Source of the DNA: Opitutaceae bacterium
Lineage (GTDB): Bacteria; Verrucomicrobiota; Verrucomicrobiia; Opitutales; Opitutaceae
Direction: 5' to 3'
Assembly: GCA_016711225.1 (NCBI GenBank)
Contig: JADJTK010000033.1
Coordinates: 1-62,477 of the forward strand
Length of the DNA stretch: 62,477 bases
Program-made: the position numbers and the translations under genes
The notes under the pieces: generated by a model
What the model was told of the DNA's origin: nothing
Database searches by the model: none
Seen by the model: the letters and a program-made list of their open reading frames with translations, nothing else
Part shown: in pieces, positions 41,894 through 50,591 of the stretch
Layout of the letters: the number at the start of each line of letters is the position of its first letter
How positions within the stretch are numbered: the first letter of the stretch is position 1

Positions 41894-42916
41894 ATGAAAC
41901 CACCGATCATTCTCTCGACGCCCTCCTCTGCCGAGCTCGCCGAGGACATCCGGCTGCTGATCGCCGGATACGGAGAGCCGGCCGCCGACCGGCCCGCCCC
42001 CCGCGCGCTCCACCGCGAATGGTTCCTCGACGGGGAGACCTACCTTCGTATCGAACAGCCGGTGCAGCACGAGCACGTGGTCATCGTTGGCAGCACCCGC
42101 ACCGCGGAGGAACTGCTGGAGATCGTTTCGCTCTCCTGGCAGGTCGTGCGCGATGGCGCCGAGCGGTTGTCCATCGTCATCCCCTACTTCGGCTACTCGA
42201 CTATGGAGCGGGCGGTGCGCTCCGGGGAGGTCGTGCGGGCGAAGGTCAACGCCACCATCCTCTCGTCGATCCCCACTCCCCCGGGTGGCAAGGTCATCTT
42301 CCTGGTCGATCTCCACGCCGAGGGGATACAGCACTATTTCGAGGGCAATGCCAGCGTCGTGCACCTCTACGCCAAGGGCGCCATCCTGGCGAAGGTGAAG
42401 GAGCTCCTCCGCGGCGGGACGCGGTCTCTGGTGGTCGGCTCAGCGGATACCGGGCGGGCCAAGTGGGTGGAGAGCTACGCCAATGAGCTCGGGGCGGAAA
42501 TCGCCATCATCACCAAGCGGCGCCTCGACGGCTCCACTACGGAGATCTTCAACGTCGGCGGCGTCGACGTGCAGGGCAAGACCGTGCTGCTCTACGACGA
42601 CATGATCCGCAGCGGCGGCTCGATCACCAAGGCGGCCCAGGCGTATCGGAAAGCCGGCGCCGCCACGATTATCATGGCCTGCACCCACCTGATCCTGACC
42701 GTGGGCGGCGAAGCGCAGACGTTGCAGAAGGTGCTCGACCAAGCCGATGCCCTCATCACCACCGACAGCATCCGCTCGGCGGACTCGCTCAACAACGCGC
42801 CGGAATCCGCCGGGAAACTCCATTTCGTCTCCATCGCCAGCCTCCTGGCCGCAGCGGTGGTGGCCGGTGGTCGAGTGGACGAGCCTCTGACAGACCTGCC
42901 CCCTTCCGCCCCATGA
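41894..42916 (+). CDS. prs: Ribose-phosphate pyrophosphokinase-like enzyme
   Basis: A 340-residue PRPP synthase homologue. It has the two phosphoribosyltransferase-like halves: REWFLDGETYLRIEQPVQ (flexible-loop region), IVIPYFGYSTMERAVRSGEV, VIFLVDLHAEGIQHYFEG (metal-binding DLHxxGIQ) and TVLLYDDMIRSGGSITKAAQ (PRPP-binding loop). PRPP is the co-substrate of PncB, which explains its place here. It may be a specialised paralogue rather than the housekeeping enzyme, as it diverges in the N-terminal third. Its stop overlaps the next start by ATGA. Confidence 0.88.
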   Translation: MKPPIILSTPSSAELAEDIRLLIAGYGEPAADRPAPRALHREWFLDGETYLRIEQPVQHEHVVIVGSTRTAEELLEIVSLSWQVVRDGAERLSIVIPYFGYSTMERAVRSGEVVRAKVNATILSSIPTPPGGKVIFLVDLHAEGIQHYFEGNASVVHLYAKGAILAKVKELLRGGTRSLVVGSADTGRAKWVESYANELGAEIAIITKRRLDGSTTEIFNVGGVDVQGKTVLLYDDMIRSGGSITKAAQAYRKAGAATIIMACTHLILTVGGEAQTLQKVLDQADALITTDSIRSADSLNNAPESAGKLHFVSIASLLAAAVVAGGRVDEPLTDLPPSAP

Positions 42917-43614
42917 AACCTCCCTCCATCCGGCTCGCCTTCGACTGCGTCATTCTCAGCGTCATGGAGCGCAAACTCCATGTGGCCCTCGGCCGCCGCG
43001 CCGCCCTCAACGAGGTGGACGAAGCCGATCCGTTCCCCAACGCCTACAGCCTGCCGGGCGGCTACGTGCGCGACGACGAGGCGGTCGCCGACACGATCCG
43101 CCGCCGCCTCGGGCCGGAGATCGGGCTCGACCTCGATCCCGTGCCCCTCGGCGTATTCGACGATCCCAAGCGCGATCCGCGGCATCGGGTGGTGTCCATC
43201 GCGTGCTACGCGCTCATCCCCAACGAACAGGCCGAGCGCCTGCAGTGGGGCCCGGCGTACAAGTCGGGCGGCTGGTATCCGATCGACAAATTGCCGGCCA
43301 AGGGCTGGGCCTTCGACCACCGGCAGATCGTGCAGCGTGCCCTCTCGGAATTGCGTTACCACGCCCTGCGCGAACCGACCGGCTTCGCGCTCCTCCCGAA
43401 GAACTTCGCCCTGCGCGAACTGCACGCGCTGCAGGAGCAGCTACGACAGGAGGCCGTCGACCTGCGCAACTTCCGCAAATACATCGTGCGCACCGGCCTC
43501 GTCGAGGAGGTGGGCAGCACCCCCGGACGGCACGGCTATCCAACCAAGCTCTACGAGGTGCGGGCCAGCGTCCTCCGGGAGCTCAAGGAGAAGGGCTACG
43601 CCGCCAAGGCGTGA
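42913..43614 (+). CDS. nrtR: NrtR-like Nudix-domain repressor of NAD genes
   Basis: A 233-residue protein with an N-terminal Nudix fold and a C-terminal winged helix. The Nudix box is degenerate: GGYVRDDEAVADTIRRRLGP lacks the REXXEE metal ligands of active hydrolases. This is what is known of NrtR repressors, which sense ADP-ribose rather than cleave it. The wing region is FRKYIVRTGLVEEV with GYPTKLYEVRASVLREL. It overlaps prs by ATGA and faces the pncA promoter 79 bp away, which holds two copies of the candidate operator. The family assignment is confident and the regulon is inferred. Confidence 0.88.
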   Translation: MKPPSIRLAFDCVILSVMERKLHVALGRRAALNEVDEADPFPNAYSLPGGYVRDDEAVADTIRRRLGPEIGLDLDPVPLGVFDDPKRDPRHRVVSIACYALIPNEQAERLQWGPAYKSGGWYPIDKLPAKGWAFDHRQIVQRALSELRYHALREPTGFALLPKNFALRELHALQEQLRQEAVDLRNFRKYIVRTGLVEEVGSTPGRHGYPTKLYEVRASVLRELKEKGYAAKA

Positions 43615-43627
43615 GCAACGGTCGCCC

Positions 43628-43659
43628 TTGACAATAAGCGTCCGAACGACACCTATAAC
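43628..43659 (+). promoter_or_regulatory. Putative pncA promoter
   Basis: TTGACA (43628-43633) and TATAAC (43654-43659) are separated by 20 bp, longer than ideal. The spacer contains the first candidate NrtR operator, so repressor binding would block polymerase. Confidence 0.5.
43636..43652 (+). promoter_or_regulatory. Candidate NrtR operator 1 of pncA
   Basis: AAGCGTCCGAACGACAC lies between the -35 and -10 boxes. Its core GCGTC-CGAAC-GACAC is nearly palindromic, and it shares AAGCGT-N7-ACAC exactly with the sites at 38487 and 43668. Confidence 0.6.
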
Positions 43660-43667
43660 TGACGCCA

Positions 43668-43684
43668 AAGCGTCGTTCGTACAC
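43668..43684 (+). promoter_or_regulatory. Candidate NrtR operator 2 of pncA
   Basis: AAGCGTCGTTCGTACAC lies 32 bp (about three helical turns) after operator 1 and ends 8 bp before the pncA start codon. The two sites also form a larger inverted repeat, CGAACGAC (43643-43650) with GTCGTTCG (43672-43679). Confidence 0.6.
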
Positions 43685-43692
43685 CTAACACC

Positions 43693-44318
43693 ATGAACCC
43701 TCCCGCTACCGCCCTCATCGTCGTCGACGTCCAACGTGATTTCATGACCGGCGGCGCCCTGGCCGTGCCGCTGCCCGGCCAGGACCTGCCCGCCGCGGAG
43801 ACCATCCTGCCGCCGATCAACGAGCTGATGGCCCACGGCCACTACGCCCGCGTGGTCCTCACCCAGGACTTCCACCCCGACGAGCACTGTTCGTTCGCCG
43901 CCACGCTGGACGTACCCGTGTTCGCCTTGGCCAAGACCAGGCCGGGCGCGCGCAAGTGGCCTGGCCGGTCCATTGTGTCGAGGGCACCCCCGGGGCGGAG
44001 TTCCACCCCGGCCTCTACACCCGCTTCGCCGATCTGATCATCCGCAAGGGCGTGCACCCTGAATACGACAGCTATTCGGGCTTCGCCGATGACGGCGGCG
44101 GTCTGACCGGACTCGCCGGATACCTTACGGCCAACGGCATCGAGGCGGTCGACGTCGTGGGCATCGCCACTGACTACTGCGTGAAGGCCACGGCCATCGA
44201 CGCGGTAAAAGCGGGTCTCCGCACGCGGGTGCTGGCTGAGGCCTGCGCCGGCGTCGCTAAAGCCACCATCACCGCAGCCCTGGAGGAGATGACCAACGCT
44301 GGGGTGACCATCGCGTGA
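43693..44318 (+). CDS. pncA: Nicotinamidase; one indel
   Basis: About 208 residues, converting nicotinamide to nicotinate, the step before PncB. The N-terminal frame has LIVVDVQRDFMTGG with catalytic Asp12, and metal ligands Asp59, His61 and His65 in QDFHPDEHCSFAA. The frame breaks near 43950 in GGGCGCGCGCAAG, and the next continues QVAWPVHCVEGTPGAEFHPG, IIRKGVHPEYDSYSGF (catalytic Lys) and GIATDYCVKATAIDAV (catalytic Cys). The protein is complete apart from the indel, which lies in a GC dinucleotide run. It has its own promoter with two candidate NrtR sites. Confidence 0.88.
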
Positions 44319-44408
44319 CGCGTAACCATTCATCTGCGCGAGCGTACTTGCACGCGATTCAGAGCCGTCCGATCCCCCGCTAGCGCCCGCCCGTCGCTCC
44401 CTTCTCCC

Positions 44409-44981
44409 ATGAGCATTACCAAACTGCTGCACGCCACCCGCTGGATCAATCTGCTCGAACGCGACGGCTGGGTATTCGCCAGTCGTCGACGTCCGGAAGA
44501 GCCCAATCGCATCGACGCAGTGACCATCGTCGCACTGCACCACGCCGAACCTGCCGAGGTGCTCCACCGTCTGGTGGTCATCGAGGAGTTCCGTGTTCCG
44601 CTCCAGCAATGGGAATTCAGTCTTCCGGCCGGCCTTCTCGACCCCGGCGAGTCGATCTCCGATTGCGGGACCCGCGAGCTCAAGGAGGAGACCGGCCTCG
44701 TGAGCACAAGAATCCATCACAGTTCCGGCCAGACGTTCTCGTCCGCCGGCTTGTCGGATGAAAGCCAAGCCTTCGTCGCTCTCGAATGCCAGGGCAGTTC
44801 GGCTCTGAAGCCGGGCATCGACGGGGAGCGCATTCTGGTGCACCTGTTCACGCAGCAGGATTGCCTGAACCTGCTCGAGAAGAACCGAAGCGGCGCCGCC
44901 GCACTTTCCGCGCGCCTCTGGCCCGTACTCATGAGCGTGGCCTATGGCGGCAGCTTCGCCGGCCTACGCGTCGCCCCGTGA
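44409..44981 (+). CDS. ADP-ribose pyrophosphatase-type Nudix hydrolase
   Basis: A 190-residue Nudix hydrolase of the ADPRase type. The Nudix box is intact, GX5EX7REUXEEXGU: GLLDPGESISDCG then TRELKEETGL. The preceding VVIEEFRVPLQQWEFSLPAG is typical of ADP-ribose pyrophosphatases, which split ADP-ribose into AMP and ribose 5-phosphate. That reaction would recycle ADP-ribose released by the glycohydrolase encoded next and lower the NrtR ligand. ATG 44409; 73 bp before the ADP-ribosylglycohydrolase start. Confidence 0.9.
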   Translation: MSITKLLHATRWINLLERDGWVFASRRRPEEPNRIDAVTIVALHHAEPAEVLHRLVVIEEFRVPLQQWEFSLPAGLLDPGESISDCGTRELKEETGLVSTRIHHSSGQTFSSAGLSDESQAFVALECQGSSALKPGIDGERILVHLFTQQDCLNLLEKNRSGAAALSARLWPVLMSVAYGGSFAGLRVAP

Positions 44982-45054
44982 GACCGCCCCTCCGCGGCGC
45001 ATGCGCCCTGGTCTCCTCCAGTCTATTGCTCGAAATCCAGCTTCCACCCCACCC

Positions 45055-46011
45055 ATGCCCCTCTCCAAAACCGACCGGATCCGCGGCGGCATCTACGGTG
45101 CCCTTGTCGGCGACGCTCTCGGCGTTCCGGTGGAGTTCGCCGCACGCGAGCAGCGCGACATCGATCCAGTAGGCTCCATGCGAGGATTCGGAACCTGGGA
45201 ACAACCACCCGGCACCTGGTCGGACGATGGCTCACTCCTGCTCTGCTCCGCCGAAGCGCTACTGGACGGCTATTCGCCGGAGCGAATGGCGGACGCCTTT
45301 GTGCGTTGGATGACCGTGGGCCACTGGGGCGCGTACGGGGAGGTCTTCGACATTGGCAACGCCACCCGCACCGCGATCCGCCGGCTCGCCTGCGGCACAG
45401 AGCCGGAGCAGGCGGGAGGCGCTGAGGAATGCGACAACGGGAACGGCTCTCTCATGCGCATCCTGCCCGTGTCGTTACGCTTCGCCGGCCAGCCCGCCGC
45501 GACGATCGCCGAGGTGGCGGCGCGAGCTTCACGCCTCACCCACGCCCACCCGAGGTCCAGTCTTGCGTGCGCGATTTACTGCATCGTGGCCAGTCACCTG
45601 CTCGCTGGCGCCCAACCCAAAGACGCTATCCGCCAAACAGGCACCTTCATCCGGAAATGGAGCGGCGCGCCTGCGTCCGAACTCTCGCACTTCAACCGGG
45701 CACTGAATCCAGACCTCGGTTCACTTTCCCGCAGGGAGATTGCCAGCGGTGGGTATGTCGTCGAAACCCTCGAAGCCGCCCTCTGGTGCCTCCTTACCAA
45801 TTCGTACTACGAGGAGACGGTACTCGCCGCTGTGAACCTCGGCTCTGACACCGACACGACTGGGTGCGTTACCGGCGGCCTCGCCGGCATCCTCTATGGC
45901 GAGCAGGCGATTCCCATCGAGTGGCGTAGCCAACTGCCCCGGCAAGATGAACTGGATCAGCTCATCACCCGCTTCGTCACCCAGACCATCCAGGGAACTC
46001 CTCCATCATGA
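45055..46011 (+). CDS. ADP-ribosylglycohydrolase (DraG/ARH family)
   Basis: A 318-residue all-helical hydrolase that removes ADP-ribose from modified proteins or nucleic acids using two Mg ions. RIRGGIYGALVGDALGVPVE is the family start. Metal ligands are in GTWSDDGSLLLC (usual TDD reads SDD), and in NLGSDTDTTGCVTGGLAGIL (GxDxDT). NGNGSLMRILPV is the conserved middle helix. ATG 45055 is chosen since upstream frame residues are not conserved. It lies between the NAD salvage genes and the MoxR/VWA genes on the same strand, joining the two blocks by ADP-ribose chemistry. Confidence 0.93.
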   Translation: MPLSKTDRIRGGIYGALVGDALGVPVEFAAREQRDIDPVGSMRGFGTWEQPPGTWSDDGSLLLCSAEALLDGYSPERMADAFVRWMTVGHWGAYGEVFDIGNATRTAIRRLACGTEPEQAGGAEECDNGNGSLMRILPVSLRFAGQPAATIAEVAARASRLTHAHPRSSLACAIYCIVASHLLAGAQPKDAIRQTGTFIRKWSGAPASELSHFNRALNPDLGSLSRREIASGGYVVETLEAALWCLLTNSYYEETVLAAVNLGSDTDTTGCVTGGLAGILYGEQAIPIEWRSQLPRQDELDQLITRFVTQTIQGTPPS

Positions 46012-46126
46012 ACACGCCAACACGTTGCCGCCGCAAATTGCTGGCCGCTTCCCGGCAATGAACCCATACCTCGCTTTGTATCCGCGGACTGACTGGCGAA
46101 CCCTCCTCTGCTAACCCCTGAAAGTC

Positions 46127-47710
46127 ATGGCGCTTTTCAACCTATTCCAACGCGTCTCCCAGGCCCCGACCAACCCACATCCCGCCCCCGTGGCGCGAAA
46201 GTTCGATGTCGCCGACCTCTATCGGGGACCGATCGCGGGCGCCGAGGAAACCGCGGGGGCCAACGACCCGCCCTTGGACGAGAAGTTGCGGCAGGCGTAC
46301 TTCTGGATCGTCAACACGGCGATCATCAGCCCGCACTACGATATCGAGTACCACGACGGGCCCTCCCAGTCGTTCACGCTCGGGGATCGTAAGAGCCGAT
46401 TGGTTCTGCCCTCGGGGCAAAGCTACTCCAGCTACGTCATGCTCCCCCTCCTGACCTTCGCCACCCGGAGCAAATGCCTGTTCATCGGCGGCCCCGGCCG
46501 CGGCAAGACCGCGAGCGCTCTTCTCATGGGCATCCTGGGCGGCTACTCCGTGAGCGAGGTGCGCCGGGCGATGCAGCACGGGCATCCGCAAATGACGATC
46601 GCCGATCTCCTCGGCAACCCCCTACCGGCCGACCTCGTCAACGCCCAGCGGATGGAGGATATCCGCATCTCCTGGCGACGTTGGCTGAGCATGCGCGTCA
46701 AGATCATCGATGAGTACAACCGGATCCCCACCCGCACCCAGAGCGCCCTGCTCACTGTCATGGGAGACAATTACGCCGAAATCCTGGACCACGTGTTCGA
46801 ATGCCCGGACTCCGCCTGGTTCCTCACCGCCAACGACGACCAGGGCGGCGGCACCTACCAGGTGATCGAGGCCCTGCGCGATCGTATCGATGTCGTGGTC
46901 CAGGCGCTGGCCTTCAACCCCCGTTTCCTAGGCGACTTGCTCACCCGCATCGAGGAGAACCTGCGTCCCGAACAGATGGTGCCGCGGCAGATCGTCTTCA
47001 CCGAGGCCGAGGGCGACCGCATGCAACAGGAGATCCGGGCGGTGAGCATGCCCGAGGAGGTGCGCCGCCGCATCGAGTTCTTCGCCAGCCAGTTCGAGTT
47101 CTGCGAACTCGGCGGAGCGCAGTTCGAATACAAGACGAAGGACACCGCCCGCCTGGCCGGCATGGAGTGGCACAACGTCACTGCCCAGGACACGGGGAGG
47201 GACCGGCTCAAGGACCTGGGCTGCCAGACCAAGAACGGGCTCTCGGTGCGCGCCCTGATGACCCTCATGCTCTACGCCAAGGCCATCGCGTACTTTCGCG
47301 GCAACCGCGTCGTCGAGCTGGCCGACGTCCGGCAGATCCTGCCCTTCGTCCTCCACGACAAGTTGCCGACCGACCCCGATGCGCCGTTCTTCGAGGCCCC
47401 GGGCAACGCCGCCTACCGCACCGATCGCATCGGATGGCTGCGCAAGGTCCTCGACCTCGCCTGCGCCGAATTCGACCGCCTCGATCGGGATCGGGACGAC
47501 CCGGTGGCCCGCATGTTCCAAGAGCTCAAGCATGGGCTGGACGGGGTGACCGAGGCGGAGACCCGCTCGCGGCTCGTGCGGATCGAACGCCTCATCGCCG
47601 ACTGGGCGAAGGGCGGCAAACTCTACGGCCACCTCTACGACGACCTGCTCGCTCTCAAGTACATGCACCAGCGCTACACCAACTACCTGCGGTGGCTCAA
47701 GACGCAGTGA
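46127..47710 (+). CDS. MoxR-like AAA+ ATPase of a VWA system
   Basis: A 527-residue ATPase, longer than ordinary MoxR. Walker A is FIGGPGRGKTASALLMG (about residues 119-135), Walker B MRVKIIDEYNRIPTRTQSAL, and DSAWFLTANDDQGGGTYQVI with EALRDRIDVVVQALAF form sensor and arginine-finger parts. The N-terminal 100 residues and the C-terminal helical region (RMFQELKHGLDGVTEAETRS, ALKYMHQRYTNYLRWLKT) are extra. This form resembles the ATPase of MoxR-VWA ternary systems (with a third, beta-rich 'bpX' partner) described in comparative genomics of prokaryotic conflict systems; that link is from memory and needs a profile search. ATG 46127. It probably remodels the VWA protein encoded downstream. Confidence 0.88.
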   Translation: MALFNLFQRVSQAPTNPHPAPVARKFDVADLYRGPIAGAEETAGANDPPLDEKLRQAYFWIVNTAIISPHYDIEYHDGPSQSFTLGDRKSRLVLPSGQSYSSYVMLPLLTFATRSKCLFIGGPGRGKTASALLMGILGGYSVSEVRRAMQHGHPQMTIADLLGNPLPADLVNAQRMEDIRISWRRWLSMRVKIIDEYNRIPTRTQSALLTVMGDNYAEILDHVFECPDSAWFLTANDDQGGGTYQVIEALRDRIDVVVQALAFNPRFLGDLLTRIEENLRPEQMVPRQIVFTEAEGDRMQQEIRAVSMPEEVRRRIEFFASQFEFCELGGAQFEYKTKDTARLAGMEWHNVTAQDTGRDRLKDLGCQTKNGLSVRALMTLMLYAKAIAYFRGNRVVELADVRQILPFVLHDKLPTDPDAPFFEAPGNAAYRTDRIGWLRKVLDLACAEFDRLDRDRDDPVARMFQELKHGLDGVTEAETRSRLVRIERLIADWAKGGKLYGHLYDDLLALKYMHQRYTNYLRWLKTQ

Positions 47711-47717
47711 CCCGATC

Positions 47718-48002
47718 ATGATCAGCGAAACTCTCGCCACCGTGCTTCGCTCCGGCCGGGCCGATTTCAACGCCCGCTACGAGGTGGCGCGCCAGCGCTA
47801 CCCCGTGCTGGAGGCAGCGGCCTTCGGCCGTTTCCTGGAAGAGAGCGTCGATCCCCTCGCCCAAGGCACGGCCCGGCTCGCCCGGGACCTCGTTCCCGAT
47901 GTGGTGGCCGCGGCGTACGACGTCGGATTGGATCTGGTGGGCCAACGGCTCCTCGGCCATGAGGAGCGCGAGCGGCAAATCGAAGCCACGTGGCGGAGCT
48001 GA
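47718..48002 (+). CDS. Small helical protein of the MoxR/VWA locus
   Basis: A 94-residue protein (MISETLATVLRSGRADFNAR, FGRFLEESVDPLAQ, VVAAAYDVGLDLVGQRLLG) predicted to be helical, with no recognised family. It starts 7 bp after the ATPase stop, and its end overlaps the next start (GTG 47990) by 13 bp, which suggests translational coupling. Such a small protein next to the ATPase may be an adaptor. It could be the N-terminal part of the next protein if an indel separates them, but the overlap with a GTG start makes two genes more likely. Confidence 0.65.
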   Translation: MISETLATVLRSGRADFNARYEVARQRYPVLEAAAFGRFLEESVDPLAQGTARLARDLVPDVVAAAYDVGLDLVGQRLLGHEERERQIEATWRS

Positions 48003-48735
48003 CCCTGCCGTTGCTGCCCGTGGTTGCGTTGGCGCCGGCCCGCGTGCTGCCGGCCTTCGCCAACGCCCTCTTCAACCTCACCGTCACCCCGGGGCGCGTC
48101 CGGAGCAATGGGCCGGCGACATGAGGCGCCTCGGAGTCCAGTGTTCGGACTCCGGCCAATTGCTGCTGCTCGGGCAGGTGCTCGCGTGGCGGGCCGGCCT
48201 TGCCCACTTCCGCCAAGGGGCATTGACCGCCCTCCCCGCCCTCCCCATGCCTCTCCTGCGCGCAGCGGTGGGCGCGGCTGCGGAGAGCGACTGCCCCGCC
48301 CTCATCCGGTGTCTGGAGACCGACCCGTGGTTCAATCCCGCCGGGCCGCCGCCGCTCAAGGGCGCTCGCCGCTCGCTCGCGACCGTGGGCCGCCTTGGTG
48401 CCTTCCGCGGCTACGGAGGCCTCTTCGTCGAACCGCCCGTGGTCGCCAGTACCAGCGAGCATCTCTACGTGCGCAGTGGGGACGACTGCTGGCTGCTCTT
48501 CGCCGATGCGTTCGGCAGCACGCTCCATCGCGCCACCACGGAGGAGTTCACCACCGCCCAGCAGAACCCCTTCACCGCGGACCACCTCCGACTCACCGGT
48601 TCGCGCCTAGTCTGGGATGGGCGAAGCTTCGACCTCCCGGCCAAGGCGGAGGTCGCCAGCTTCGCGGCCACAACGACCACCGCCGCCCTCGCCTGTCCGG
48701 TCAGCTTCGCGATCACCCTGATCGCCGCCACCTGA
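47990..48735 (+). CDS. Third-component (bpX-like?) protein of the MoxR/VWA locus; one indel
   Basis: About 248 residues from GTG 47990 (VAELTLPLLPVVALAPARVL, ANALFNLTVTPG), with a frameshift near 48095 into the frame continuing ARPEQWAGDMRRLGVQCSDS. The second half is beta-rich: RLGAFRGYGGLFVEPPVVAS, YVRSGDDCWLLFADAFGSTL and HLRLTGSRLVWDGRSFDLP. I recall similar FGG-F-EPP and W-L-ADAFG patterns in the beta-propeller 'bpX' partners of MoxR-VWA ternary systems, but it is shorter than those and I cannot confirm the family. It sits between the ATPase and the VWA gene, where the third component is expected. Confidence 0.6.
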
Positions 48736-48739
48736 CCTT

Positions 48740-50591
48740 ATGAGCGGGAGAACGACAGCGCCCGAACTCTCGCCGTTGGCATTGCGTACCGCGTGGGCCG
48801 CTGCCTGGCCCCAGGCCCTCGCCGCTTGGAGCAAGTTCACCCGGCTGCGCGCGCCCCAGTTCTGCCTGACCGCCGACGAGGCGCACGCCGCCGGCCTCAC
48901 CGGCAGTTTCGCGATGATCCGCCTCACCGACCAGGCCATCATCGTCAGCCTACCGGAGGTGATCGCCTGCCGGGTACAGGCGTTCGCCGTCGAAGTGTTG
49001 GCCCACGAGATCGGGCATCACGTCCTCACCCCGTCAACACTCACCGACCACGCCCGCACGATCGCCCGCATGCGCTGGGCCCTTCCGACCGTGGAACAGC
49101 ATGCCCCCATGGTGGCCAACCTCTACACCGACCTGCTCATCAACGATCGGCTGCAGCGCAGCGCCGGTCTGCGCATGGCGGGCGTGTACCAGGCGATTCC
49201 CGACAAGACCGCCCAGCGGGGCCGTATGGTCCCTGTATCTGCGGATCTACGAAATCCTGTGGCGGTTGGATCGTGGTTCGTTGCAGGGGGGGCAGACCGA
49301 CGACCGCCTCGAAGGCGATGCGTGGTTGGGCGCGCGCCTCATCCGCAGTTTCGCCCGCGACTGGCTCGACGGCGCGGGCCGCTTCGCGGCGCTCCTGTTG
49401 CCTCACCTGCTCGAGGACAACCACTCGAAGGAGCTGATCGAACATTGGATGGACACGCGCGGCGCGGCAGCCGGGGGGAATCCCGCCGGACTTGTCGAGG
49501 AGGATCCCGACGAGCGCTCCGGCGCGATCCACCCTGCCCAGGATCCCGCTCTGTCGGAGGATTTCGATCCGCAGCCTCCGGCATCCGACACCGCAAATCC
49601 ACCACCCCTGCCAAGCGCCGCGAATGCCTCCTCGCGGGGCCAGACCCGGGAGCCCTTTCAGTACGGTGAATTGCTCCGAGCCGCCGGTATCGCCCTGAGC
49701 GATCACGACGTTGCCGTGCGCTACTATCGCGAGCGCGCCCTGCCCCACCTCATCCCGTTCCCCAGTCGTCGTCTGCCCGAAAGTACGGACCCGCTGCCCG
49801 AGGGACTCGAGCCCTGGGATATCGGCCACCCCCTCGATGCCGCGGACTGGTTTCAGACCACGCTCCAAAGCCCGCGGATCGTGCCTGGTGTAACCACGGT
49901 CCAACGCGTTTGGGGCACCTCCCCGGGAAGCCAGCCCGAGAGCATTCCCCTCGATCTGGACCTCTATGTGGACAGCTCCGGATCGATGCCCAACCCGCAG
50001 CAACGTACCTCCTACCTCGCGCTTGCCGGGGCAATCGTTGCGCTCTCCGCCCTACGGGCCGGCGCACGGGTGCAGGCGACACTCTGGAGCGGCAAGAACC
50101 AGGTGAACCGCACCGCCGGCTTCGTGCGGGATGAAGCCGGGATCCTGCGAATCCTAACCGGCTTCTTCGGCGGAGGCACCGCGTTCCCGATTCACGTGCT
50201 GCGCGACACCTTCGCCCGCCGCCCGGCCGGCTCCCGCCCCGCCCATATTCTGGTCATCTCCGACGACGGCGTCTCCACCATGTTCGATCAGGATGAGCGG
50301 GGCAACAGCGGCTGGGATGTCGCCGCCATGGCACTGCAAAACGCCGGCGGTGGCGGCACTCTTGTGCTCAACCTCCCCGAGGCCTGGGACTCCGGCGCCC
50401 GGCCGCAGTCCCCGCTTCAAGCCATCCAGTTGGCACGCGACCGCCATGGGTGGCAGGTCCATCGAGTCGCCTCGTGGGACAGCCTCGTGCAGTTCGCCCG
50501 CGCATTCAGCCGCTTGCGTTATCAGGACGGCGCCGAATCGGCCGGAGCCCGCCGTCTGCGCCCACCTCCAGTAATGGGAGGGTCATCATGA
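48740..50591 (+). CDS. Metalloprotease-VWA fusion protein; one indel
   Basis: About 617 residues. The N-terminal domain has a zincin motif, EVLAHEIGHHVLTPST (His89, Glu90, His93), followed by ANLYTDLLINDRLQRS, like the DUF2201-type metallopeptidase domains found before VWA domains. The frame breaks near 49236 and continues YLRIYEILWRLDRGSL. A Pro/Ser-rich linker (about residues 270-310) leads to the VWA domain: LDLDLYVDSSGSMPNPQQ, GFFGGGTAFPIHVL and ILVISDDGVSTMFD complete a MIDAS metal site. It is the expected client of the MoxR ATPase. The stop overlaps the radical SAM start by ATGA. Whether the HEIGHH domain cleaves proteins or only binds metal is unknown. Confidence 0.85.

Noticed and set aside
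43940..43960. Programmed frameshift in pncA
   Set aside because: No slippery heptamer or downstream structure is evident. The break sits in a GC dinucleotide run like other suspected sequence errors.
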